The notes under the pieces were generated by a model. It ran no database searches. It saw only the letters and a program-made list of their open reading frames with translations, and was not told where the DNA came from. From Gemmataceae bacterium (lineage in GTDB: Bacteria; Planctomycetota; Planctomycetia; Gemmatales; Gemmataceae): DNA of 64,000 bases. Each line of letters opens with the position of its first letter. The stretch's first letter is position 1. The position numbers and the translations under genes were made by a program. Positions 7,493 to 17,600 of this stretch are shown here, one piece after another. The stretch spans positions 2,283,738 through 2,347,737 of the forward strand of contig LR594584.1 of assembly GCA_901538445.1 (NCBI GenBank), written 5' to 3'.

Positions 7493-8896
7493 ATGATCGG
7501 CCGCGTCTTCCTGGGTCGGTACGAAACCCGACGCCTCATCGGGGAAGGCGGGATGGGCCGCGTGTACCTCGCACGCCAGCTCGACGCCGGCCGCGACGTC
7601 GTCGTCAAGGTGATGCACGACCACATCGCGACCGACGCCAAGTTCCGCGACCGGTTCCAGCGCGAGACCGTCCTCATGGGGCGGTTCCAGCACCCCGGGG
7701 CCGTGTCCCTCATCGCCGCCAGCCTCGACGACCCGCTCGGCCCCTGCATCGTGATGGAGTACATCAAGGGGGTCAACCTCGAGAGCATGCTCGCCAAGAA
7801 CGGGAAGATGACGGCCCCCCGCGTGGGGCGGATCATCCGCGAGCTGTGCGAGGTGCTCCAGGCGGCCCACGACGAGGGGATCATCCACCGCGACCTGAAG
7901 CCCGCGAACCTGATGGTCATCGACCCGGACTCGCCCCGGGAGCGGATCAAGGTCATGGACTTCGGCCTCGCCAAGCTGGTCGAGAGCGACACCGGCCGCA
8001 AGGTCACCGACACCAACGTCGATTTCGCGGTCGGCACCCCCGGGTACATCTGCCCCGAGCAGGTCCGGGGCGAGGAAATGGACCACCGCGGCGACCTGTA
8101 CTCGGTCGGCGTGATGATGTACGAGCTGCTCAGCGGCCGGCTCCCGTTCACCGGCGCGACGAGCATGGACATCCTGCTCGCCCACGCCACCGAGTTCCCG
8201 CCCACGTTCGCCGAACTGGGCATGTCCGGGTGGGTGCCCGAGGAGGTCGAGCAGCTCGTGTTCGACTGCCTGGCCAAGCACCCCGACGACCGCCCGCAGC
8301 AGGCCCGCGAGTTGGCCGAGCGGTACGACACCGCCCTGGAGCGGGCGATGGCGGCCCGCAACGCCAAGGTCGCCAACCCGGCCCCGTCCCTCATGGGCCG
8401 GTCCCCGGGCCACGCCCAGGGGCTGACCCCGCCGCTCAACCCGGTCCCCGCGGACCACGAGCCGCCCCCGCCCCACGCCTCGCAAACGGCCGTACAGTCC
8501 GGCGTCCCGCAGCGGGAGCAGTCCGCGCTCCCGTTCAACATGGAAGCGTGGATGCCCGAGCGGATCGCGATCATGAAGCTGCGGGGGTTCGTCCACGACG
8601 CCGGCGGCGAGGTGGTCGAGAGCCTGCCGGGGCTCATCAAGGTGCGGATCGGCGGCCGCAAGACCCCGGTGGGCGGGCCGCTCTCGTGGCTCGGGATCGG
8701 CCGCCGCGCGTCCGGCCCGGTGGACTGCGAGATCCACCTGTACCACGCGTACCCGGACCAGGAGAACCGGCTCACGGTCCACGTCCTGTTCCGCCCGTCG
8801 CACCCCCGCCTGTTGCTCGACAAGACGTGGCGGCAGCGGTGCACCGAGGTGTTCGTCGAACTCCGCGCGTACCTCATGGGCCGCGCGGCCGAGTGA
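7493..8896 (+). CDS. Soluble PknB-type serine/threonine protein kinase
   Basis: This 467-aa protein carries a complete bacterial Hanks-type kinase domain in its first 280 residues. The Gly-rich loop GEGGMGRVY lies at 17-25 and the ATP-anchoring Lys is at 39. The catalytic HRDLKPANL lies at 132-140 (Asp134), the metal-binding DFG at 156-158, and 'GTPGYICPEQ' is the activation-segment end. A Pro-rich linker (about 300-340) leads to a C-terminal domain (about 350-467) that I do not recognise. Most planctomycete PknB-like kinases carry a membrane helix and an external sensor; none is visible here, so this kinase is probably cytosolic. It converges on a membrane-protein gene only 6 bp away. Confidence 0.92.
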   Translation: MIGRVFLGRYETRRLIGEGGMGRVYLARQLDAGRDVVVKVMHDHIATDAKFRDRFQRETVLMGRFQHPGAVSLIAASLDDPLGPCIVMEYIKGVNLESMLAKNGKMTAPRVGRIIRELCEVLQAAHDEGIIHRDLKPANLMVIDPDSPRERIKVMDFGLAKLVESDTGRKVTDTNVDFAVGTPGYICPEQVRGEEMDHRGDLYSVGVMMYELLSGRLPFTGATSMDILLAHATEFPPTFAELGMSGWVPEEVEQLVFDCLAKHPDDRPQQARELAERYDTALERAMAARNAKVANPAPSLMGRSPGHAQGLTPPLNPVPADHEPPPPHASQTAVQSGVPQREQSALPFNMEAWMPERIAIMKLRGFVHDAGGEVVESLPGLIKVRIGGRKTPVGGPLSWLGIGRRASGPVDCEIHLYHAYPDQENRLTVHVLFRPSHPRLLLDKTWRQRCTEVFVELRAYLMGRAAE

Positions 8897-8902
8897 CGCG
8901 CC

Positions 8903-9379
8903 TCACCAGCCCGCGTCCTCGTCGTCGTCCGCCCCGAACCCGTCGTCCGCGATCTCGTTCAGATCGGCCCCGAAGAACCCGACCCGGACCCCGTTGCGGC
9001 CCAGCGCGCGGGTGGCGACGCCGTTGGCGACCGTGAGGAGCAGGAGCCCGACCACCGGGGCGACCAACCACAGGTCGAGCGCCAACACCGCCAGCACGAG
9101 CGCGATCACCCCGAGCCCCGCGCCGACCGCCCAGACCGGGCTCCGCACCACCCAGTAGATGAGGAACGCGAACGCCGCGCCCGCGAGATCGACGACGAAC
9201 GACAACGCGACCGGGACCTCGAAGTCCACCCACCCGCCGTTCAGGATGCTCAGAACGAGGATCCCGAGCCACATGGTGAGCTGCGACAGGACGCACGCGA
9301 TCACCCACCGCTGGTAGTGGGCGACGCGCTTGAGAACGTCCGCGGGAAGTCGGGGGGCGTCGTCGTCGGACTCGGGCAT
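8903..9379 (-). CDS. Small membrane protein of unknown function, acidic tail
   Basis: Starting at the ATG at 9379 ('MPESDDD') gives 158 aa; a longer frame upstream is Pro/Arg-rich and unlikely to be translated. An acidic start is followed by about four hydrophobic segments ('VIACVLSQLTMWLGILVLSI', 'VALSFVVDLAGAAFAFLIYW', 'VWAVGAGLGVIALVLAVLAL', 'WLVAPVVGLLLLTVANG'). The protein ends in a cytosolic tail rich in Asp (GADDDEDAGW). I do not recognise the family. It is convergent with the kinase gene. Confidence 0.7.
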   Translation of the reverse strand: MPESDDDAPRLPADVLKRVAHYQRWVIACVLSQLTMWLGILVLSILNGGWVDFEVPVALSFVVDLAGAAFAFLIYWVVRSPVWAVGAGLGVIALVLAVLALDLWLVAPVVGLLLLTVANGVATRALGRNGVRVGFFGADLNEIADDGFGADDDEDAGW

Positions 9380-9478
9380 GGGGACCGTCGGGCGTGGGGG
9401 CGGCAATCGGGGGCACCCGGTCGCTTCCCAATGTACCCGAAACCCGCCCCGGCGGCCGGCCATTCCGGCCGCGCCCGC

Positions 9479-10051
9479 TCACTGCTTCGGGATCTGCACG
9501 CCGCGCTTGCGGAGCGCGTCCTCCAGCTTCGCGCGATCGGTCTTCGCGGGGTCGATCAGGGCCGTCACCTTCCCGTCCTTGAAGCTCGCCGTGGCCTGCG
9601 CCACGCCGTCGAGGCGGGCGATGCCCTCGTACGCGGCGAGTTCGCACGCCCGGCAGTCGAGCCCGCCGACGGCGATCACCACCCGCTCGAACTTGTCGCG
9701 GGGGCCGGCGAGCCGCGGGCCGACCCCGAACGTGCTGTGCGACTCGGCCCGCACCTTCTGGTCGAGCCGCTCCACGACCTGCTCCGGCTTCGCCCCAGGG
9801 AACACCTTCGACGGGACGAACTCGACCGTGACCTCCGCGGCGTCGAAGCTCACCGAGACGAGCGTGACGCCGGCGATCTCCTTGAAGTTCTCGCGGAGGT
9901 CCTTCTCGCGGTCCGGCACGAACAGCCCGTACACGCGGTACGTGAACTGCTCGGCCTTCGGCTCGGGCTTCTTGTCCTTCTCTTGCGCGGCCGCCGAGCA
10001 CAGGAGCAGAGCGGTGCCGGCTGCGATCGCGATACAACGTGCGGTGGTCAT
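9479..10051 (-). CDS. Secreted protein with two heavy-metal-associated-like domains
   Basis: This 190-aa protein has a signal peptide (1-22). Two ferredoxin-like HMA-type units follow, about 36-105 and 122-190. The second keeps a metal-site-like GLDCRAC (Cys133, Cys136) and the typical 'LDGVAQATASFKDGKVTALI' strand pattern. The first has no cysteines and so cannot bind metal in the usual way. HMA domains bind Cu(I) or related soft metals. A periplasmic one could chaperone copper to the cytochrome or copper proteins encoded nearby, but this is inference. It is 28 bp downstream of the interrupted DUF1592 gene on the same strand. Confidence 0.6.
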   Translation of the reverse strand: MTTARCIAIAAGTALLLCSAAAQEKDKKPEPKAEQFTYRVYGLFVPDREKDLRENFKEIAGVTLVSVSFDAAEVTVEFVPSKVFPGAKPEQVVERLDQKVRAESHSTFGVGPRLAGPRDKFERVVIAVGGLDCRACELAAYEGIARLDGVAQATASFKDGKVTALIDPAKTDRAKLEDALRKRGVQIPKQ

Positions 10052-10079
10052 CGGGGCGGCTCGGTTCAGGGTTGTGCGT

Positions 10080-12692
10080 TCAGCGGGTGCGGAACAGCGT
10101 GCTCTGCACCAACTCGTGGATCAGCGTGCGGGTGCCGCCGCCGCTCTTGTTCGCAGCGGCCACGACCGCGGCGACGTCTTCGCGGTCGCCGAACGCCGCG
10201 CCGCGGGCCGTCGCGTACACCGCGAACTGCCGGGCCAGGTTGGTCAGCAGCGCGTCGCGGTCCGCGGCCAGGAGGGTCTGGAACTCTTCGAGGCCGGAAA
10301 AGGCGCGACCGTCGGGCAGCGTGCCGCTCGAATCGACCTTCGGCCCGAGCTTGAACCCGATGCCGATGAACGGGTCGATGGTCCCCCGCGGGGCCGGGTC
10401 GCCGGTGCCGAGCGACCGGTACCGCGACCGGTGCCCGCCGATCACGTCGAACTCCTCCAACGCGAACCCGGGCGGGTCGATCTTCGCGTGGCACGACGCG
10501 CAGGCCGCGTTGTTCCGGTGCTTGTCGAGCAGCTCGCGGATCGTGGTGGCCCCGCGGACGTCCGGCTCGACGGCGGGGATGTTCGGCGGCGGTGGGGCCG
10601 GCGGCTTGCCGAGTAACCGGTCGAGGACGAACGCCCCGCGGGGCACGGGCGAGGTCGTCGTGCCGTTGGCCGTCACCTTCAGCACGGCGGCCTGCGTGAG
10701 GAACCCGCCGCGGTGCGAGCCCGGCGGAAGCGCGACGCGGCGCACCTGCGTGCCGCTCACCGCGGGCAGCCCGTAGTGCGCCGCGAGCCGGCCGTTGAGC
10801 ATCGCGAAGTCGCCCTTCACGAGGTAGTCGGCCGTCAGGTTCTTGTCGATCAGCTCGCGGAAGTACGCCCGCGACTCGGCGAGCATCGAGTCTTCCAGGT
10901 ACTTGTTGAACTCGGGGTACAGCTTGCGGTCCGGGTCGTTGGCGGCGATCTGCCGGAGCTTGAGCCACTGGCCCAGGAAGTCCTCGACGAACCGGTTCGC
11001 CTTCGGGTCGGCGAGGAGCCGCTCGACCTCGGCCCGGAGGACGTCGGGCTTGCGGAGCGTGCCGGCGGCCGCGAGCTTCAGCAGCGCGTCGTCGGGGGTC
11101 GAGTTCCAGAGGAAGTATGACAGGCGGTCGGCGAGGCCGTGGTCGTCGAGTTCGCCCGCCGGCTCGACGTGGTACAGGAAGTCCGGCGAGCAGAGCGCCG
11201 CACGGTACGCCTACCGCATCGCCAGCTCGAAGCAGTCGCCGGCCTTGAGCCGGTCGGCCACGCGATCGACGTACTGCTTGCGGACGTCGGCACTCACCGG
11301 CCGCCGGAAGGCCCGTGGCAAGAAGTCGGCCAGGAGCTTGTCGGCGTCGTCGAGCGGCTTCTCGGAGTGGACCGTCCAGAGGCCCGGGATCGGGTCCGGC
11401 TTGTTCCGGGCCATGAACAGTTGCTGCCGGTCGGGATTACGGGCCGGCGGGCGGACGCCGGGGTGGGCCTTCGGGTCGAACTCCTTGATCGGCAGGTCCC
11501 CGAACAACCGCCGGTGCCCGAGCGGGGGCCACGAGTCGTGGATCGGCCCCTCGATCTCGAAATAGTCGCACGCGATGGCGGGGCCGGTGAACCCCATCGC
11601 GCGGTCCTTTCCGCGGGTGTGCGCGTGCGCGAGCGACGCGGCGTTGAACCCGAGCGTCTCCCGCGGGTTCAGCCACGTCGTGACCTCGTGGACCTTCTCG
11701 GTGATCGACGGAGCGTCGAGGTACGTCAGCACCGTGCTCGGGTGCCCGCCGCCGCGGCCGTCCCCGGTGAGCTGCACGACCGACAGCCGGGCCGCCTCGG
11801 TGCCGCGGGACGGCAGCACCTTGCCCTTGTCCCACTGGAAGCTCCACAGCGGCGTCGTGAGCTTGTACCGGCCGGGGTAGATGGCGACGAACTCGTTGAA
11901 GTACGGGTGAAACGACTCGTCCTCGGTGCGGAACAGGCCGACCGACGCGCCGCTGCGGAACGAGCCCATGCGCTCGTGCGCGCCCTGGTCGATGTGCTCG
12001 TGCGCGCCGGCCGGCGGGAAGTCCGGGTCCGGCTTCTTGTTCTTGAGCAGCACGCCGTCGCCGTGCATCAGCACGTGCGCGACGAACCCCGACGGGTACG
12101 CGAGCGACGTGCGGAACTTGTCGGGCTTCGGGGCGCGCGGCCGGGTCGCGATGGCGACGTCGAGCACGCGGTCGGCGGCCTCGAAGTACTTCGCGAGGTT
12201 GACGTGCGACAGGTCGAGCGCGTCGCCGTTCTTGTCGAACCCGTGGACCTGTCCGTCGGCCGGGAGGTCGATCTGGAGCGGGAGCCCGGGGAGGTCGAAC
12301 AGGTCGCGGATGGTGTTCTCGTACTCGACGCGGGTGAGCCGCCGCAGTTGCGGGCGGCCGTCGCGGGCGGCCGCCTTGCGCTCGGCGGCGATCAGGTCGT
12401 CGCGGACCGCCTTCACCGCGGCGGCGAGGTCGGCGGCGTCCGGCCGCGGCTTCTTCTTCGGGGGCATCTCCCCGCTGGCAACGCGGTCGTGGATGGTGAC
12501 CCACTTCGCGGCGTTCTCCGGATCGGTTGGGGTGAACTTGAGCGACGTGAGGTCGAGCCCGCCCTGCTTCGCGTCGGCATCGTGACACGCGACGCAGTGC
12601 GCCTCGAAGAACTTGACCGGCGGCGCGGCCCGCAACGGGGCGGCGAGCGCCAGGACCGCGCAAGCGGCGATGAGTGTGGTGCGGGTGCGCAT
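10080..12692 (-). pseudogene. DUF1592-family secreted cytochrome protein, interrupted by an in-frame TAG
   Basis: Read through the stop, the gene encodes 870 residues, the usual size of proteins with the DUF1587-DUF1595-DUF1592-DUF1588-DUF1585 array. The N-terminal part (11211-12692, 493 aa) has a signal peptide (1-22), a heme site CVACH (33-37) and the DUF1587 segment 'LRRLTRVEYENTIRDLFDL'. It stops at TAG (11211-11213) inside the highly conserved 'FELAMR-x-AYRAALCSP' region. The same frame continues without another stop to 10080, covering DUF1592, DUF1588 (second heme site CASCH) and DUF1585. There is no frameshift, only one nonsense codon. The DUF1552 gene upstream is the usual partner. 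The change could be a real recent mutation, a sequencing error or readthrough. The start is the ATG at 12692. Confidence 0.85.
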
Positions 12693-12736
12693 GGTGGAGG
12701 TGCGGGGTGGGTGGGGCGGGCGTCTGGTGCGAACAC

Positions 12737-12767
12737 GCGGCGGACCGTTGCGGGTGCGGTCCGCCGC
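12737..12767 (-). terminator. Hairpin between the DUF1552 and DUF1592 genes
   Basis: GCGGCGGACCG (12737-12747) pairs perfectly with CGGTCCGCCGC (12757-12767) around a 9-nt loop. It lies in the 89-bp gap between two co-directional partner genes, so it may attenuate rather than end transcription. Confidence 0.45.
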
Positions 12768-12781
12768 GGCGGGGCAGGGGG

Positions 12782-14038
12782 TCAGACCATCTCGAGGCCG
12801 CGCATCGTGCCCTTGCCCGTAGAGAACTCGCGGACCTCCATGCCGAGCCGCTGGAGCATCGACACGAACAGGTTCGTGAGCGGGTAGTTGTTGGTGGTGT
12901 CGAACGCGAGGTGCTGGCCGTGCTTGAACCCGCCGCCGGCGAGCAGCACCGGCAGGTTGTTGTTCGAGTGCGAGTTCGCGCTGCCCATGCACGTGCCGTA
13001 CAGCACCATCGTGCGGTCGAGGAGCGTGGCGTCTTGCTCCTTGACGCTCGACAGGGACTTGAGCAGCCCGGCGAGGGAGTCGAACTGGCCCGACTCCTTG
13101 GCCTTCAACTCCGCGAGCACCTCAGGCCGGTTCCCGTGGTGCGTGATGTTGTGGATCACAGTCGTGTCCACGAAGATCGTCACCAGCCGGGTCGAGTCGG
13201 TTTCGAGGGCGAGTTTGACGGTGTCGAACATGATCTGCATCTGGCGGGCGAACTCGCGGCCGTCCTTCTCGTCCTCGGGCGGCTTGGCGGTCACCTTCGG
13301 CTTGTCCTTCTGCTCCCACGCCTCGGACGCGGCGAGCCGCTGCTCCAGGTCGCGGACCGAGCTGAAGTACTGGTCGAGCCGCTGCTTGTCGGCCGGGGCG
13401 AGCGAGCCGTTGAGCCGCTTCGCCTGGTCGCCGACGAAGTCGAGCGTGCTGCGGCCCTGGCGGAGCGCTTCCACCTGCGCGGCGACTTCGGCCGGCTTGC
13501 CCTGAACGAACAGCTTCTCGAACAGCTTCCGCGGGCTGCGCTCGATCGGGATCGGCGCGCCGCTGCGGGTGTAGCTGAGCGTCTGCCCCTCGTTCCCGCA
13601 GCCGAGCACGAGCGACGGGTAGCGGGTCTTCGGCCCGAGGTGCTCGGCCGCGAGTTGATCGACGGACACCCAGTTGCGGAACCCGCCCCGCTCGGGGTGC
13701 GGGGTGCCGGTGAGGAAGCACTTCTCGGCCGCGTGCCCGCCGGTCACGCCCGGGTGGCTCACGCCCGAGAACACCGTGAGCTGGTGGCGGAACGCCGCGA
13801 GCCGCTGCAGGTACGGGGTCGCGACGTAGTCTTTGCCGGCCTTCTCGGGGAAGAAGAACTGCGGCAGGATGCCCATGTTCGTTTCGATGCCGATCATGCG
13901 CCGCGGGGTCTCGGCCTTGTCGGCGGCGAACGCCGGCTGCATCGCGTCGAGCAGCGGCAGGGCCATCGCGACGCCGGTGCCGCGGAGGAACGTGCGGCGG
14001 GACAGCGCGCGGGGCGTCGGGAGGAGTGCGGGCGTCAT
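12782..14038 (-). CDS. DUF1552 family secreted protein (partner of DUF1592 protein)
   Basis: The ATG at 14038 gives 418 aa beginning with a Tat signal ('LSRRTFLRG', then a hydrophobic stretch ending near AFA). The body matches DUF1552: 'SGVSHPGVTGGH' near residue 95 corresponds to the histidine-rich signature of the family. 'VLYGTCMGSANSHSNNNLPVLLAGGG' is its conserved C-terminal block. The family is abundant in Planctomycetes and Verrucomicrobia, almost always beside DUF1592 proteins, and its biochemical role is unestablished. Tat export suggests folding or cofactor loading before secretion. The partner gene downstream is broken by a stop codon, so this protein may currently lack its full-length partner. 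Confidence 0.88.
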   Translation of the reverse strand: MTPALLPTPRALSRRTFLRGTGVAMALPLLDAMQPAFAADKAETPRRMIGIETNMGILPQFFFPEKAGKDYVATPYLQRLAAFRHQLTVFSGVSHPGVTGGHAAEKCFLTGTPHPERGGFRNWVSVDQLAAEHLGPKTRYPSLVLGCGNEGQTLSYTRSGAPIPIERSPRKLFEKLFVQGKPAEVAAQVEALRQGRSTLDFVGDQAKRLNGSLAPADKQRLDQYFSSVRDLEQRLAASEAWEQKDKPKVTAKPPEDEKDGREFARQMQIMFDTVKLALETDSTRLVTIFVDTTVIHNITHHGNRPEVLAELKAKESGQFDSLAGLLKSLSSVKEQDATLLDRTMVLYGTCMGSANSHSNNNLPVLLAGGGFKHGQHLAFDTTNNYPLTNLFVSMLQRLGMEVREFSTGKGTMRGLEMV

Positions 14039-14139
14039 GGTGGCGACGGGTGTGTTGGGGGCGGAGTCGGGGCGGGAGTGACGCGGGCAGGTGGTCTCAA
14101 CTGTCGCACGGGCGCTGGGGCGGGTCAACAACATTCTCA

Positions 14140-14161
14140 CCGCGGTCGTGTTCGACCGCGG
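14140..14161 (-). terminator. Terminator-like hairpin after the SnoaL-like gene
   Basis: CCGCGGTCG (14140-14148), loop TGTT, CGACCGCGG (14153-14161): a perfect 9-bp stem with a tetraloop, 57 bp past the stop at 14219 and 101 bp before the DUF1552 start. Confidence 0.55.
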
Positions 14162-14218
14162 GTCACAATCTTCTGTACCTCAGACGAAACATCGACCCGC
14201 CCGGTTCCCGAAATCCGC

Positions 14219-14653
14219 TCACTTTTCGAGCGGCGTCTCCTGGTAGTAGTGCTCCAGCCACTTGCCACCCTTGCGGACCCACACCGCCGAGGCGAAGCTC
14301 TTCGCAGGCACGTCCTTGCCCTTGTAGGTGCCCTTCATTTCGAGCGGGTACGTGACCAGCGCCGCGTCCGGCCCGAGAACGGTGATCTTCATCTTCGCGG
14401 GCGTGTACGCGCTGAGCTTCAACTCCGGGAGCGTCTTGATCGACTCCTCGCGGGTTTGCGTTCCGCCCCACGCCGTGACCGACAGGTGGTCGTCGGTCTC
14501 GAGCGCCTTGACCAGCGCGCCGTCGCCCGCCTTGAAGGCGTCGTTGAGTGCGGCAATCGCCTTCTCGATTTCCTTGGTCGCGTCCTCGGCACGTGCCGGG
14601 GAAGCGGCGGCCAGCAGCGCGGCCGAGAGTACGAACCGTGTCAGCGTGTGCAT
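14219..14653 (-). CDS. Secreted SnoaL/DUF4440-like (NTF2-fold) protein
   Basis: This 144-aa protein has a signal peptide (1-22, cleavage near ARAE) and a single NTF2-like cone domain. The pattern 'IEKAIAALNDAFKAGDGALVKAL' followed by beta strands and 'SAVWVRKGGKWLEHYYQETP' is typical of DUF4440/SnoaL-like proteins. No catalytic residues can be assigned; such domains often bind small ligands. The gene is 16 bp downstream of the large dehydrogenase-like cytochrome gene on the same strand, so the two are probably co-transcribed. Confidence 0.8.
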   Translation of the reverse strand: MHTLTRFVLSAALLAAASPARAEDATKEIEKAIAALNDAFKAGDGALVKALETDDHLSVTAWGGTQTREESIKTLPELKLSAYTPAKMKITVLGPDAALVTYPLEMKGTYKGKDVPAKSFASAVWVRKGGKWLEHYYQETPLEK

Positions 14654-14669
14654 CGGCGATCTCCGTGGG

Positions 14670-17600
14670 TTATTTCAGCGTCACCAGGTACTCGATCAGG
14701 TCGCGCATCTCGCGCGGCGTGAGCGTGCGATCGACGGCGGGCATCGGCGACAGCGCCGCCGAGCGCCGCTCGATCTCGTCGGCCGGCACGGTGTGCTTCT
14801 TGCCGTCGGGGGTCTGCACGACGAGCATCGACTTGTCCTCGGACACGAGCGTGCCGCCCAGCACGCGGCCGTCCACGAGCGTGAGCGTCACCGTGCCGAA
14901 GCCGGCGGCGATCTTGGCGCTGGGGAGGACGAGCGATTCGAGAATGTGCTCGCGCGTCCTGGTCGGGTTCCGGGTGGCGACCTGCGACAGGTCCGGGCCG
15001 GCGGTGCCGCCCACGCCCTTTACCGTGTGGCACCGCACGCACTGCGCCGCGGTGTGGTTGAAGAACACCTCCCGGCCGGCCTCGGCGTCGCCGCCGGTGA
15101 GGCTCACCTGGAACTTGCCGACGGGGTCTTTGGGCAGCGCGTCTTCGAACTTCAGCCGCAGCCGGTCGCGAACGGGGGAGGGCGTCGCCTTGAGCGCTTC
15201 GAGCACGTCCACCTGAAGATCGACCGGCACCTCGCCGGCCGCGAGGCGGTACGTCCACGCGTCGAGCACGCGGCCGGCGGCGGGCGTCTTCGTCGCGGCG
15301 ACCGCCGCGATGGCCCGCTGGCGCTCGCGGGGCGCGGCCTTGTCGTCGGCGAGCACCTCGTCGAGCAGTGGAACGCCGCGGGACGGGTCGGCCTTCGCGA
15401 TCAGGTCGCGGGCCTCGGCGCGAACCAGCGGCGACGTGCTCTTGAGCGCCGAGGTCAGCACCGTCTCGGCCTGCTTCGACTTGCGGCCCGCGAGGAACCG
15501 CATCGCCGCGACCCGCAGGTTCGGGTCGGCCTTCGCGTCGTCGGCGAGCGCGACGAACCGCGCCTCGTCGGCCCTCGCACCGACCGCGACGATCAGCCCG
15601 ACCGCGTCGGCCTGGAGCCTCCCACTTGTTCCGGTGAGGAGCGTTTCGAGGCCGTCTTCAACCACGCCGCGAACGACGAGCGGCTCGCGGGGCTTCTCGG
15701 CGCGCCAGAAGCCGGTGACGCGGTCGCGTGGCGGAGGGCTCGTCCAGTCTCGCAACGCGCCAAGCGCCTCGGCCCGCACCGCGGTCGAGAGGACTGGACT
15801 GGTCACGGCGGCGAGAACGGCCTTCGCGTTCTCAGACCCGCCGAGGCGGTAGTTCGCGTTGATCGCCCGGCGGGCGAGAGGGTCGGCGTCCGGGATCGGC
15901 GACGCGAGGAGTTTCGAGAGTTGCGACGCGAGTTGCGGGAGCAGGTCGTCCAGCGGCAGGTCGTGAATCGCGCGCGCCGCCTCCGTGCGTACCAGCGGAT
16001 CGGCGTCATCGAGGAAAGCCGCGAGGCGCGCGTCGCTGAGCCGCCGTTGCACCAGAACCACGGCCATCCGCACTGCGGGGCTGGCGTCGGTCGAGCGGGC
16101 CGCGACGCTGTCTGCATCGCCGATCCGGGTGAGCGCCGCGACGCACGCGTGCCGCAGGAACGGGTCCTCGTCCTTGTTCGCCTTGAGCGCGTCGAACAGC
16201 GGCCCGACCGCGGCCTTGAATTTCAGCTTGCCGAGTGACTGCGCTGCGAAGAACCGCACGCGGGCGCTCGGGTCGGTGAGCCGCTCGACCAGTTTGGGTG
16301 CGGCCGCGCCGTTGCCGGCGTCGCCGGTGAGCTTCGCGGCCTGCGCGCGGACCTCGTCGTCGGCGTCCGCGAGTTGAGCGGTGATCGTGGCGACCACCGC
16401 CGGGTGCGTGCGGGCCAGTTGCCCGAGCGCCCACAGCGCGTGGATGCGCGCGAGCTGGGTGTCGTTCTTGACCGCGGTCTTCTCCAGTTGGCTCCGGACG
16501 CCAGCGTCGCGCCCGTACCCGGCGAGATCGACGAGCGCAAACTGCGCCCTGAGTCGGACGCGCTGATCGGCGTGCCCGAGCAACTTCACGAGTACTTCCG
16601 GCTTGAGCTTGTCGAATCCTTCGGCGAATAACGTCTTCGTCTCCTTCACAACCGGGTCTTCGATCTTGGCGGGGTCGAACGCGGTGTAGATGCGGCCGCC
16701 GAGGCTCTTGCCGCCCCAGTCGAGGTTGATGAAGTCGGAGATGTACAGCTTGCCGTCGTACCCGAACTCCGCGTCGGTCGCCTTGATCGGCTTGAGGAAG
16801 TCGTGGTAGTCCTCGACCTCGAACCCGGCCCCCTTCGGCCTCACGCGGAACGCCTCCAGCCCGGCCCCGGGGCCGCTGGTGTAGTTGCACATGATGAAGC
16901 TGTTCTTGTACCGGTCCGGGAGGCTGGTGCCGCTCGTGAACAGGAACCCGCTCGGGCCGGTGCCGATCTTGCCGACCGGCGGGACGATGTACGCCGGCTG
17001 GCCGGGGTGCGGCAGGTGCCACAGCCGCTCGGCGAACCACGGGCCGGCCGCGTACGGGCTCGGGATCGTCTGGTACGGCATGTTCCAGCCGGTGTCGCCG
17101 CCCTCCACGACGTACACGAGGCGGGCGTGGTCGCCCTTGTCGCAGTTGTTGTCGTCCGCGAACAGGTTGCCGTACTGGTCGAACGCGAGTTCCTGCGGGT
17201 TCCGCAGCCCGCGGTGAACCACCTCGAACTCGGTCCCGTCCGGGTTGCACCGGAACACGGCCCCGGTCCGCGCCCCGCTGAACTGCTTGCCCTCCTTGCT
17301 CGTCACGTCGAACCCGCGGTCGCCGACGCTGAAGTACAGTTTGCCGTCCGGCCCCCACGCGAGCCCGTGCAGGTCGTGGCCGAGGAACGCGCAGTTCACG
17401 CCGAACCCGGTGAGCAGCGCCTCGCGTTTGTCGGCCCGGCCGTCGCCGTCGGTGTCCTTCAGCTTCCAGAGGTTCGGGATGCAGGTGAAGTACACGTCGC
17501 CGTTGGTCGCCATCACCCCGGCGGCGAGTCCGTCGAGCGGCGCGTTGAACCCGCCGGCGAACACGGTGCTCCTGTCGGCGACCCCCTTGCCCTTAGTGTC

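Noticed and set aside
10080-12692. TAG as a pyrrolysine codon
   Set aside because: No pyl genes or suppressor tRNA are seen, the family has no role for pyrrolysine, and a point mutation is simpler.
12674-14722. 682-codon plus-strand open frame opposite DUF1552 and the SnoaL-like gene
   Set aside because: Antisense to two recognised genes and without domain-like sequence.
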